Assembly (NCBI RefSeq): GCF_041320595.1
Contig: NZ_CP166625.1
Span: forward strand, 310,001 to 374,000
DNA length: 64,000 nt
Reading direction: 5' to 3'
Origin: Pleomorphomonas sp. PLEO
Lineage (GTDB): Bacteria; Pseudomonadota; Alphaproteobacteria; Rhizobiales; Pleomorphomonadaceae
In this document: positions 25,606 to 35,100 of the stretch, piece after piece
How the letters are laid out: the number at the start of each line of letters is the position of its first letter
Position numbering within the stretch: the stretch's first letter is position 1
Notes under the pieces: generated by a model
The model's input: the letters and a program-made list of their open reading frames with translations, nothing else
What the model was told of the DNA's origin: nothing
Databases searched by the model: none
Program-made: the position numbers and the translations under genes

Positions 25606-26685
25606 TCAGACAGCCTTGGCGGAACGGAGAATCCGCCCATCTGGGCTGAAGATGTGACAGGCAGCGGTCTCTGCGGCGAACGGCACCCGGTCGCCCGGGC
25701 GAAAGGTGACGTCGCCCTCGACGCGGACGACGATTGGCTGCTCGATCGAACCGACGGTGAGATAGGTCTCGACACCCAGTCGCTCGACGATCGCCACCTC
25801 GGCAACAAAGTGGGCGGCTTGGATATCGACGACCTTGATATGTTCGGGCCGTACGCCCAGCCGAGCGGCACCTTCGGCAAGCGAAGTATCGGCAAGCGTG
25901 AAGGTCAGGCCGAGCGGGCCGGCGATATGGGCGCGGTCGGCGCTCTCTCGCGTTACCGCAACCGGCAGGATGTTCATCTTCGGCGAGCCTATGAAGGTGG
26001 CGACGAACTCGTTGTCAGGCCGGTGATAGAGGTCCATCGGCGGACCGACCTGAGCGACGGTACCCTGGTTGAGCACGACTATCTTGTCGGCCATGGTCAT
26101 GGCCTCGACTTGGTCGTGCGTCACGTAGACGACGGTGGCTGAGAGTTCGCGATGAAGCCGCTGCAATTCGGCGCGCATCTGCACACGCAACGCGCTATCG
26201 AGATTGGACAGCGGCTCGTCGAACAGGATCAGCGCCGGCTTCTTGATGATGGCGCGGCCTATGGCGACCCGCTGGCGCTGGCCGCCGGACAGAGCCCCAG
26301 GTCGGCGGTCGAGCAACTCGCGCAACTGCAGTATCTCTGCCACCTCTTCGACCTGACGGCGGATATCGGCCGGCGCCACCTTCTTGAGGCTGAGCGAGAA
26401 ACCGATGTTCTCGGCCACCGTCATATGCGGATAGAGTGCGTAGGACTGGAAAACCATGGCGATGCCGCGCTTGTCCGGCGGCACATCGTTGATGCGCGTG
26501 CCGTTGAGCACGAGATCGCCACTGTCGATGCCTTCGAGGCCGGCGATCATTCTGAGCAAGGTCGACTTGCCGCAGCCCGATGGCCCCACGAAGACGGCGA
26601 ACTCGCCATCTTCGACGGTGACGTCGACGCCCTTGATGACTTCCAGCGCGCCGTAGAACTTGCGGACGTTATTGAGGTGAATCAT
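25606..26685 (-). CDS. ABC sugar transporter ATPase (MalK/UgpC type)
   Basis: This 359-residue ATPase has Walker [13 protein letters not shown] (about residue 36), the Q-loop in AMVFQSYALYPHMTV, the signature [14 protein letters not shown], Walker [13 protein letters not shown] and the switch His in VYVTHDQVEAMTMAD. A C-terminal OB/TOBE domain (about 235-359) is typical of carbohydrate importers and often binds regulators. It energises the permeases encoded just upstream (26708-28508). In thu nomenclature it corresponds to thuK. The genes on both sides are 14-22 bp away, so this is one operon. Confidence 0.93.
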   Translation of the reverse strand: MIHLNNVRKFYGALEVIKGVDVTVEDGEFAVFVGPSGCGKSTLLRMIAGLEGIDSGDLVLNGTRINDVPPDKRGIAMVFQSYALYPHMTVAENIGFSLSLKKVAPADIRRQVEEVAEILQLRELLDRRPGALSGGQRQRVAIGRAIIKKPALILFDEPLSNLDSALRVQMRAELQRLHRELSATVVYVTHDQVEAMTMADKIVVLNQGTVAQVGPPMDLYHRPDNEFVATFIGSPKMNILPVAVTRESADRAHIAGPLGLTFTLADTSLAEGAARLGVRPEHIKVVDIQAAHFVAEVAIVERLGVETYLTVGSIEQPIVVRVEGDVTFRPGDRVPFAAETAACHIFSPDGRILRSAKAV

Positions 26686-26707
26686 TGGCTCGAACTCTTG
26701 TTTTATC

Positions 26708-27619
26708 TCACCCCTTCACGCCGCCCGAGAAGGTCTGGACGAGGAAGCGGCGCGCGAAGCCGAAGGCGACGACGGCAGGAACCAGGTAAATGAAGGCGAG
26801 GGCGGTCAGCAGGCCGTAGTCGATCTCGTTGATGCGCAGGAAGGCGCGGAAAAGGCCGAGCGGCAGCGTCTGCAATTCCGGCGACGACAGCAGGATCAGC
26901 GGCAGGAGGAAGTCGCCCCAAGCCGACATGAAGGCAAACAGGCCGGACGCGGCGAGGCCAGGCAAAGCCAACGGCACCAGCACGCGACGGATGCGCTGGA
27001 TCATGGTGGCGCCGTCCATCAGGGCGGCTTCCTCATAATCGCGCGGCAGGCCGTCGAAGAAAGTCTTCATGATCCACAGCGATAGCGGCAGCTGCATGGT
27101 GGCCAGCACCAGGATCAGGCCGAGATAACCGTCGATGAAGCCGGTCCAGCGCATGATGTCGCGCGTTGCGCTGCCGAAGATCGGCCTGAGGAGGGCGCCT
27201 TCGACGTTGTTCAGCGTCAACAGGAACTTGTAGAGCGGCACAATCAGCGCGGTCGATGGCAGCACGCGGATGAGCAGGATGGCGTAGAGAAAGGGCAGCT
27301 TCCACCACGCTCGGGTCCGCGACAGGGCATAGCCACCGAGGCCGGACAGCACCATCACCAGGAAGGTGGCGGATCCCACGACAAACAACGAGTTGAACAG
27401 CCACTTGGCACCATCCTCCTTGGCGAAGACGCGCATGTAGTTGGCAAAGGTCCAGGTCTCGGGCCACCGCAGAAACAGCTGGGCGTTGCCGTCGAAGGAA
27501 GCGAGCAGCAACCAGAAGAATGGAACGGCGCAGAAGATCGAGATCAGAGACAGGCTCGCATAGGCCATCAGGTCGCCACGCAGGCGGTTGGCGGATTCGC
27601 CGGGAGGGACCACGGACAT
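26708..27619 (-). CDS. ABC sugar transporter permease (MalG type)
   Basis: A 303-residue inner-membrane permease with six hydrophobic segments and the cytoplasmic EAA loop EEAALMDGATMIQRIRRVLVPLALPGL that docks on the ATPase. It corresponds to ThuG in thu-type systems. ATG 27619 is selected over upstream in-frame starts because GGAGAT lies eight bases before it and because TGACATG links it to the stop of the preceding permease gene. The first segment (SLISIFCAVPFFWLLLASF) fits the expected MalG N-terminus. Confidence 0.92.
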   Translation of the reverse strand: MSVVPPGESANRLRGDLMAYASLSLISIFCAVPFFWLLLASFDGNAQLFLRWPETWTFANYMRVFAKEDGAKWLFNSLFVVGSATFLVMVLSGLGGYALSRTRAWWKLPFLYAILLIRVLPSTALIVPLYKFLLTLNNVEGALLRPIFGSATRDIMRWTGFIDGYLGLILVLATMQLPLSLWIMKTFFDGLPRDYEEAALMDGATMIQRIRRVLVPLALPGLAASGLFAFMSAWGDFLLPLILLSSPELQTLPLGLFRAFLRINEIDYGLLTALAFIYLVPAVVAFGFARRFLVQTFSGGVKG

Positions 27620-27620
27620 G

Positions 27621-28508
27621 TCAGATCTCCACCTTGGCGGCGCGAACGTAGGCAATCCCGAGCACCAGCGACACCAGCAGGGCGATCACCGCCACCGCCG
27701 CGCCATAGCCGAGCTGGTAGGCCGTGAACGACTGGTTGTAGATGTAGATGCTGATCAGCTCGGTGGCGCCACCGGGACCGCCGCGGGTCAGTGCATAGAC
27801 GAGACCGAACACGGCTATGGTCGAGACGGTCGAGATCAGCATGTAGAGAAGAATGGTCGGCATCATCAGCGGCAAGGTGATGCGGCGGAACATTTGTGCC
27901 GGCGTGGCTCCGTCCATCCGAGCCGCCTCGTAGATTTCCTGGGGAATGGTGCTTAGGCCGGCGGTCAGCAAAATCATCGCCGTGGCGATGCCTCGCCAAG
28001 TGTTGACGACGATGATCATCGCCAGAGGAAACACCTGCAGCCAGTCGGCGGTCGGCAGGCCGAAGAAGGAAACGATGCGGCTCAGCGTGGCGTGATCGCC
28101 GCCGGCCAGCATCGAAATCCACATGAAGCCAGCCACAACCTCCGGCGCCGCGTTGGGCAGCAGGATGATCGACGAGAACAGGGTGCGGAAGACGAGGCGA
28201 CGGCGGAGCGCTATCGCCGAGACAAGGCCGAGCACAAACTGGCCGATGATCGCCGACCCGAGCACGAAGACGAAGGTGACGAACAGGGCGTTCCAGAACT
28301 TGGTGTCGTTGAAGAGGCGTGTGTAGTTGCGCCAGCCGACGAAGCGGGGCGCGCGTGCAGCAGCGCCGGTCAACGCCTCGTTGGTAAACGACAGATAGAC
28401 CGAATAGATGGCCGGGTAGATGACGAAGGCGAGAAGCAGCAGCAGCGACGGCAGGAGCACGATCATCAGCTGCCGTTCGGCGCGCCGTTCCTGGAGCGTT
28501 TTGGCCAT
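27621..28508 (-). CDS. ABC sugar transporter permease (MalF type)
   Basis: A 295-residue permease starting MAKTLQERRAERQLMIVLLP, with six hydrophobic segments and the EAA motif IYEAARMDGATPAQMFRRITLPLMMP. ATG 28508 is chosen with GTGAG upstream; a longer frame to 28559 lacks membrane-protein character. It corresponds to ThuF and forms a heterodimer with the 26708-27619 product. It follows the binding-protein gene by about 80 bp. Confidence 0.92.
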   Translation of the reverse strand: MAKTLQERRAERQLMIVLLPSLLLLLAFVIYPAIYSVYLSFTNEALTGAAARAPRFVGWRNYTRLFNDTKFWNALFVTFVFVLGSAIIGQFVLGLVSAIALRRRLVFRTLFSSIILLPNAAPEVVAGFMWISMLAGGDHATLSRIVSFFGLPTADWLQVFPLAMIIVVNTWRGIATAMILLTAGLSTIPQEIYEAARMDGATPAQMFRRITLPLMMPTILLYMLISTVSTIAVFGLVYALTRGGPGGATELISIYIYNQSFTAYQLGYGAAVAVIALLVSLVLGIAYVRAAKVEI

Positions 28509-28589
28509 GGGGCTCACATCAATGGATCGAAGACCGAGGGGACGTAAGGCAAGCCCCACGTCCCCCTATTCATCGGCGCTAACCCGGGA

Positions 28590-29882
28590 TTACTTCACCG
28601 CCTCTTCGCCGAGCGTTTCCTTGACGTAGTCGACGAGGATCTTCTGGGCACCGGCGGCATCAACTTCCTTGCGCAGCAGAGCGTCAGTGGCGCGGGCAAC
28701 ACCTTCGGCGACGGTGCCAAAACCGGCGGCCTGCTTCAGGAACGTGCCGTTTCCAGCGGCGGCGTGAATCGGGACCAGCTCGGTGAGTTTCTGGAACTCG
28801 GGATTGCTTGCGGCATCCTTGCTGGCCGGAATGTTGCCGATGCGGGCAGCGTAGGACACCTGCGTTTCAACAGAGCCGATCTCGAGAAGCGCCTTCTTGG
28901 CGAGCTCGACATTGGCCGACTTGGCGTTGACCGCCCAGGGCGCAGCAAGGTTGGCGAGCACGAACTGACCGCTGGTTTGTCCGGGGACAGTCCAGGTACC
29001 GACCACCTTGGTCACATCCGGGATGGGGGTCTTGCTCTCGCGGCCCCAGTCGAAAATGTAGCACCAGGAGCCGCAAGTCGTGGCGACGAGCTTGCCGGCC
29101 GGGAACAGTTCGTACTTGGGAATAACCCAGGGCTCCGGCCCGAGCAGCGGCTGCACCGGCATCAGATCCTTGTCGATCAATGTCTTGTAGACGTTGAAGA
29201 CATCCTTGACGCCCTCGCCGTTGAGATCGAGCTTGCCGTCGTCTGTGACGATCTGCGGCGTCTTGGAGCCAACGATCAGGTGCTGAAAGCCTTCGTCGAA
29301 CGCGCCCGAACCCCAGCTGATGCCGGCAGGGAAAAGAAGGCCGTAGGCGCCGGTCTTGGCCTTGATCTCCTCGGCGCGGGCGATCAGGTCATCCCAGGTC
29401 TTCGGCTGCTCGGTGGAAATACCGGCCTTTTCCAGCACATCCTTGCGATAATAGATCTCCTGGATACCCAGCATGTAGGGCATGACGTAGGTTTCGCCGT
29501 CCGGGCTGACCGCCAGCTTCTTGGCCACATCGTAGAAGTTCTTGTAGCCGTCCCAGGCATTGATCTCGGTGGTTACAGGCGCGAGATAGCCGGCCTCCAC
29601 CATATCGGCCACGGCGGCTGTTGATGGCATGGAGAACAGATCGGGGCCATTGCCGGCGCCGAGCTCGGTCAGGAGCTTGGAAAGATAATCCTTGTCGGGG
29701 GCGGGGTATTCGACCACCTCGACCTTGACCCCGAGCTTCTTCTCGATGCGCTCGACCGTCGACTTCATCGCGTCGATACCGGCCTGGCCGTGATTGGCCA
29801 GACGAAGCGTCTCAGCCTGCGCGAACGTGGACGCGCAGCCAAGCAGGATGGCGCATAGGCCACCAAACACCGTCTTCTTCAA
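28590..29882 (-). CDS. ABC sugar transporter periplasmic binding protein (family 1)
   Basis: This 430-residue cluster D (MalE/UgpB-like) solute-binding protein starts at TTG 29882, preceded by GGGAGGG. It has a signal peptide KKTVFGGLCAILLGCASTFAQA. Mature features are ETLRLANHGQAG, AGNGPDLFSMPSTAAVADMV and QEIYYRKDVLEKAGI, the usual hinge region. It captures the imported sugar in the periplasm; ligands of this family include trehalose, maltose and mannosides. It is the first gene of the thuEFGKA-like operon and shares a 200-bp divergent regulatory region with the Gfo/Idh gene. Confidence 0.9.
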   Translation of the reverse strand: MKKTVFGGLCAILLGCASTFAQAETLRLANHGQAGIDAMKSTVERIEKKLGVKVEVVEYPAPDKDYLSKLLTELGAGNGPDLFSMPSTAAVADMVEAGYLAPVTTEINAWDGYKNFYDVAKKLAVSPDGETYVMPYMLGIQEIYYRKDVLEKAGISTEQPKTWDDLIARAEEIKAKTGAYGLLFPAGISWGSGAFDEGFQHLIVGSKTPQIVTDDGKLDLNGEGVKDVFNVYKTLIDKDLMPVQPLLGPEPWVIPKYELFPAGKLVATTCGSWCYIFDWGRESKTPIPDVTKVVGTWTVPGQTSGQFVLANLAAPWAVNAKSANVELAKKALLEIGSVETQVSYAARIGNIPASKDAASNPEFQKLTELVPIHAAAGNGTFLKQAAGFGTVAEGVARATDALLRKEVDAAGAQKILVDYVKETLGEEAVK

Positions 29883-29935
29883 CGGACAACCCTCCCATAA
29901 TGGATGCCTGGCGCCCTCCAGCGCCGGCCGTGAGA

Positions 29936-29953
29936 AGTGTACACGTTTTCGCA
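29936..29953. promoter_or_regulatory. Putative LacI-family operator 1
   Basis: AGTGTACACGTTTTCGCA lies 53 bp upstream of the binding-protein start. It shares GTGTACACGTTT with a second site at 30046 and has the CG-centred, partly dyad-symmetric form of LacI-family operators. The likely ligand is the LacI regulator at 31108. Confidence 0.5.
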
Positions 29954-30045
29954 ACCTCGGCAAGTCACCCTATCCTTTCGTCTCATATGCCGCGCAACAC
30001 TCTGAAAAATACAGTTTAAAAATGGCTTGTCAGGAAAAACGCGAC

Positions 30046-30063
30046 TGTGTACACGTTTGCACA
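30046..30063. promoter_or_regulatory. Putative LacI-family operator 2
   Basis: TGTGTACACGTTTGCACA is an imperfect palindrome centred on CG, sharing GTGTACACGTTT with the site at 29936. It lies 22 bp before the Gfo/Idh start and ends just before its GGAGGATAGGAG ribosome site, so binding would block that gene. Confidence 0.55.
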
Positions 30064-30085
30064 ATGGAGGATAGGAGTTACACAA

Positions 30086-31111
30086 ATGGTCGCGCGGTTG
30101 AGGCTGGGAGTTATCGGTGCCGGCTTGAAGGCCGCCGAATACGCAGCGAGCTGGGTGGCGATGCCGGAAGTGGAATTCGTGGCGCTCAGCGACACGTCGC
30201 AGACCTCGCTCAATAGACTTGCCGACATTTGCACGAAGGCTGGCGCATCGCGCCCGCAATGCTTTGTCGACTATCGCGACATGCTCGCTACCTGCGGCGA
30301 CAAGCTCGATATCGTCTACGTTTCGACACCCCACGCCTTCCACGCCGAACAGGCCATCGCCGTTGCCGAGCGCGGCATCGACATGTTCCTTGAAAAGCCG
30401 ATGGTGACGACGGTGGCCGAGGCCGAAGCGCTGACCGCCGCGCAAAAACGCGGCAAGGGCACCATCGTCACCGCCTTCCAGGGCGGACTGTCTCCTCTGG
30501 TGCTCGACACGCGCCAGCGATCGCTGGGTGGCGAGTTCGGCGATCTCGTCGCCATCTCCGGCATGATCTGGGAAAGCTGGGCCACCAATTATGCCGGTCA
30601 CTGGAAACAGAAGCCGGAGATTTCCGGTGGCGGTTTCATGTTCGACACCGGCGCCCACCTGATGAACACCGTCTGCCTGCTGGCCAATTCCGATTTTGCC
30701 AGCGTCGGCGCCTATATGGACAACCGTGGCGCTCCGGTCGACATCGTCACCGCCGTTTCCGCCCGTCTCGCCAACGGTGCGCTGGCGACGCTCACAGCAG
30801 CCGGTGAAGGACCGAAAGGCTGCGCTTCGTTCATCTCGCTGTTCTTCACCAAGGCGATCGTCCGCATCGATGCCTGGGGCGGTTGGCGCGAACTTATCCT
30901 GGACGGGGTAGCTCAGCCCCGCGAGACGGCTGAAATCCTCGACAATCCGCTCAAAAGCTTTCTTGCCATCCGGGCCGGTACCATGGAGAACACCGCCTCG
31001 GTGGAGATGGGGTTGAGGTTTGCCCGGCTTTGGGATGCCATCAAGGCATCGGCGGCAGCGAACGGCGCCCCGGCGCATATCGGTAAAGCCGAGGGGCGGA
31101 TAGGTCGATGA
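30086..31111 (+). CDS. Gfo/Idh/MocA-family oxidoreductase (ThuB-like)
   Basis: This 341-residue NAD(P)-dependent oxidoreductase has an N-terminal Rossmann fold (RLGVIGAGLKAAEYAASW), the family EKP motif in MFLEKPMVTTVAEAE and the C-terminal active-site region SGGGFMFDTGAHLMNTV, which carries Asp and His of the DxxxH type. Family members oxidise sugar hydroxyls. ThuB in rhizobia is a homologue that works with ThuA on disaccharides. ATG 30086 has GGAGGATAGGAG upstream. The gene is divergent from the thu-like operon and its stop overlaps the LacI start (ATGA), so both are co-expressed. Confidence 0.88.
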   Translation: MVARLRLGVIGAGLKAAEYAASWVAMPEVEFVALSDTSQTSLNRLADICTKAGASRPQCFVDYRDMLATCGDKLDIVYVSTPHAFHAEQAIAVAERGIDMFLEKPMVTTVAEAEALTAAQKRGKGTIVTAFQGGLSPLVLDTRQRSLGGEFGDLVAISGMIWESWATNYAGHWKQKPEISGGGFMFDTGAHLMNTVCLLANSDFASVGAYMDNRGAPVDIVTAVSARLANGALATLTAAGEGPKGCASFISLFFTKAIVRIDAWGGWRELILDGVAQPRETAEILDNPLKSFLAIRAGTMENTASVEMGLRFARLWDAIKASAAANGAPAHIGKAEGRIGR

Positions 31112-32097
31112 GCAGGAAGCGCATTACCTCGAAAGAGCTTGCCGAACTGGTCGGTGTTTCGTCGGCAACCATTTCGCGGGCCTTTTCGCCGGATGCCCGC
31201 ATCGGCGAAGAGACGCGCAGCCGGATTTTGGCGGCGGCGCGCAAATACGGCTATCAGCCGAATGCCATCGCTCGCTCGCTCAACAACCAGAGATCACGCC
31301 TTGTCGCCGTTGTCGTCAACGCCATCGGCAACCCTTGCGAGGCGGAAGAACAGCAGTTGCTCGTCCACGCGCTGCAAGCACGGCAACTGCTTCCAATCAT
31401 CCTGTGCTGCGGCGATCATAGCGACCGGCTGCAACTAATGCGTCTTGCCGCGACCTATCAGGTCGATCATGTCGTGATCTTCTCCGACATGGTGTCGTTG
31501 CGCGATGCCGTTGACATCTTCCCGACCACCAAGCCGATCATCGTTTCCTTCGAGCCGCTCGAGAACGAGGACGTGTCGACCATCCGTATCGATGGTTCGG
31601 CGGCGGCCGACGAAATCGTCGACAGGCTGGTCGCCAATGGCAAGAGCCGCTTTACTTATCTCTCCGGCACCAGTTCGAGCTGGATCGACAAGCTCCGGCG
31701 CAAGTGGTTCGCCGACGCGCTCGCCAGGCGCGGTCTCGCCTTCGTGGCCGAAGCCACCGGCACCTATTCCTATGATAGCGGCTTCAAGGAAGCCGTGCCG
31801 CTGGTTCATCGTTCCAAGGCCGACGCGATCATTTGCGGCAACGACGTGATGGCGATCGGGGCTCGCGACGCGGTCAAGCGGGTGCTGGGCAAATCGGCAC
31901 CCGAGGACGTCGCCATCGTCGGCCAGGATGGCATCGCCATGGCCAGTTGGGACTGCAACGACCTCACCACACTCAGCCTCGACCACGTCGCCTTCATTAA
32001 CGCCGTCGTCGAGCTCATCGAACGGCATGAGGCCGGCGACGACAAGCCCGACACCATTACCCTGACGTGCTCGACCCGATGGGGCGCCACCGCCTGA
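31108..32097 (+). CDS. LacI-family transcriptional regulator
   Basis: A 329-residue regulator. N-terminal LacI HTH: ITSKELAELVGVSSATISRAF, then NAIARSLNNQRSRLVAVV as hinge helix. The periplasmic-binding-like sensor domain follows, with typical DHVVIFSDMV and SKADAIICGNDVMAIGA blocks. It probably controls the divergent thu-like transporter and its own operon through the GTGTACACGTTT sites at 29936 and 30046. The effector is unknown and could be the imported glycoside or a keto product of it. Confidence 0.92.
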   Translation: MSRKRITSKELAELVGVSSATISRAFSPDARIGEETRSRILAAARKYGYQPNAIARSLNNQRSRLVAVVVNAIGNPCEAEEQQLLVHALQARQLLPIILCCGDHSDRLQLMRLAATYQVDHVVIFSDMVSLRDAVDIFPTTKPIIVSFEPLENEDVSTIRIDGSAAADEIVDRLVANGKSRFTYLSGTSSSWIDKLRRKWFADALARRGLAFVAEATGTYSYDSGFKEAVPLVHRSKADAIICGNDVMAIGARDAVKRVLGKSAPEDVAIVGQDGIAMASWDCNDLTTLSLDHVAFINAVVELIERHEAGDDKPDTITLTCSTRWGATA

Positions 32098-32145
32098 CGC
32101 ACCCGGGCCGACCTAATCCCCTGCCATACCGACTGGAATTCAGAT

Positions 32146-35100
32146 ATGCGCCCCTATCGCGACCGCCAGAGAACCCTGGAGCAGCTCTCCCGCCACGTTG
32201 AAACCTGGGTGGATGAGCTGGAGGCTTTCGAACTGCGGGTCCGGCGGCATTTGGGGCCTTTTGTGGAAACCGGTCCCGATGGAGCGCGGCGACAGATCGA
32301 TCTCGGCGAAGGCTGGGGCGACCGTCACGGCATCCACAGCTTCGAGCTCGACGAGCCGGTGACGCTGCCTGAAGGGTCGGGCGTGGAGCTGCGCTTTGAT
32401 TTTGGTGGCGAATCGCTGGTGCGCCTTATCGGGACTGACGGAGCGCTCATCGACAGCTTCTCGGCCAATCCGCGCCATCGCCGCTTCGAAGCGCCACGCG
32501 GCGTTCCCTTCCGCATCGTGGTCGAGGCGGCTGCCCGCACGCTGTTCGGCATCCCCAACCGCGAGCCACGGCTCAGCATGGCCGAGATCTACGAGTATTA
32601 CCCGGAAGTTCGCCATTTGCGGCGGCAACTGGCGACGCTCAAAGAGACAGCCGATGCGGTCGCCGACAAGGAGCTGGCGCGGTCGCTGTTCGAGGCGGCA
32701 TCGATCGTCGTCTCCGGCTTGCGCCTGCCAACGGTGACCAGCGAGATCGGGCCACGGCTCGCCGACCGAGCCTGGGCGCGTGACATCTGGGAGCGCAGTT
32801 TCGAGCCGTCGGCGCAGCCGGCATCCCTGCCGGAGGATGCCATCGCTTCGGTGGTGGAAGCGAGTCGTCGTTTCGACGACCTCATTGCCGAGTTGCGCGC
32901 CGCCTATCCCAAGCAGGGCAATGTTCTGGTCAGTGGCCATGCCCACATCGACTATGCCTGGCTGTGGCCGCAGCCGGAAACGGTGCGCAAGATCGTCCGC
33001 ACCTTCTCGAGCGTCAATTCGCTGATGAAGCGTCATCCGGACTTCCGTTTTCTGCAGTCGTCGTCGATCTTCTACGCCCATGTCGAAGAGGAAGACCCTG
33101 CGCTGTTCGAGGAGATTCGTCGCTGGGTCGCCGAAGGACGCTGGGAGCCGATCGGCGGCATGCTGATCGAATGCGACACTAACATGCCCTCGGCCGAGGC
33201 TTTTCTGCGCCAGTTCGTGCTGGGGCAAAGCTATTTCCTGAAGCATTTCGGGCGCATCAGCCAAGTGGCCTGGTTGCCGGATACCTTTGGCTTCACCGGC
33301 GCTATGCCGCAGATCATGCGGCACGCTGGCATTGAGGCGCTGGTGACCATCAAGGTGACGTGGAACGAGACCAATCGCCTGACCGACAACCTGTTCCGCT
33401 GGCAGGGCAACGACGGATCGCAGGTGTTCGTGCATACCTTCGATGCGTCGGAGCACGAAGGTTACAACATGACCATCTCGCCGCCTGCCCTCTTGGAGGT
33501 CTGGCGCAACCACGGTGGCAAGGATCTTTCCGATACGGTGATCGCCTCCTACGGCTGGGGCGACGGCGGCGGCGGCCCCGATCCCGACCAGATCGAATCC
33601 TTGCCGTTCCTCAATGCCATGCCAGCCATTCCCTCCGTCAGTCACGGCGCGCTTGAACCACATGTGCTCAATCTGGCTAAAAACCTGGAAAACGCCGCGC
33701 TGCCAGTCTGGCAGGGTGAACTCTACCTCGAGTATCATCGGGCCACGCTGACGACGCAGGCACGCGTCAAGCAGCTCAACCGGCGTGCCGAAGCAGGCCT
33801 CGTCGCTGCCGAGGCGCTGTCGGTGCTCGATGCGCTCGACGGCGGATCGTCCGAGATGTCCGATCTTGCCGCCGACTGGACACTGCTTTTGCGCAATCAG
33901 TTCCACGACATCCTGCCAGGCTCTTCGGTGCGCGAGGTCTATGAGCAGACCGAGAAGGAGCTTTCTGGTGTCGTCGACCACGCTTCTTCCCTCAGCGGAC
34001 AACGCCTCGCCGCCATCGCTGCCCGGCGGACAGGCCCGCATAAGGGTGTGCTCGTCGCCAACATCTCGGGATCGGCGAAGACAGCGCTCCAGCTCGAAAG
34101 CCGCGATCCACTGCCGGCTGCGCTCAAGCCGCAGCGGATCGACGGTGGCTATGTCGCGACTATCGACCGCCCTGTCGCGCCGCTGTCGCTGGCGTTCGTC
34201 GGGTCGGCAAGCACCCGAACCGTCGCGACCGACGGCACCGTCCTGGAGAATGACTTCGTCCGGGCAACGCTCGACGAATTCGGTCGCCTTGCCAGCCTCT
34301 TCGACAAGCGCTGTGGCCGCGAATTGCTCGATGGCCCTGGCAACCGGCTGATGCTCTACCGCAACGACTTGCCACGACAGTATGACGCTTGGGATATCGA
34401 GGCCGGCTTCGAACTCGGCGAGGAGGAATGGCTGTCGGTCGAGAGCCGCCACGTGACGGCGGAAGGGCCGCATCTCGCCGAAGTCGAGATCGTCCGCCGC
34501 CATTCGGCCAGCACCATCCGCCAGAAGCTGCGCCTGTGGGCCAACAGCCCACGTCTTGAGATCGTCACCGATCTCGACTGGCACGACCGCCGCACCTACT
34601 TGCGCGCCTTGTTCCCGGTGACCGTACTGGCCGAGGAAGCAGTGTTCGATCAGGCCATCGGCGTCACTCGCCGTCCAACCCACAATAACACCACCTGGCA
34701 GCGCGCCCAGTTCGAAGCCTGTGGCCACCGCTTTGCCTCGCTGTCGGAGACCGACTGGGGCGCGGCGCTGCTATCGGCCGACAAATACGGCTTCTCGGCC
34801 AAAGGCAACCGGCTGACGCTGAGCCTCATTCGCGGGCCGATGTATCCCGACATGCTGGCCGACGAGGGACAACACCACTTCGTCTATGCCCTTTTGCCAT
34901 ACGATGGTCGCTGGTGGAGCGAAGCGGTGCAGGCCGAGGCCGATCAACTCGCCACGCCACCGACCTTCGTCAACGCAAGCGGCGAGGCCGACTACGACAT
35001 CGCACCGATCGGCATTACCGGGCAGCAGGTGCGCCTGCACGCCCTGAAGCCGGCCGAAAACGGCGATGGCTATGTGGTTCGCCTGTCGGAGGCGGCTGGA

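Noticed and set aside
32140-34728. Very long open frame (862 codons) on the minus strand across the first GH38 gene
   Set aside because: It is the antisense shadow of a GC-rich gene. The plus-strand product has full GH38 motifs, and the minus frame has biased, low-complexity composition with no family features.
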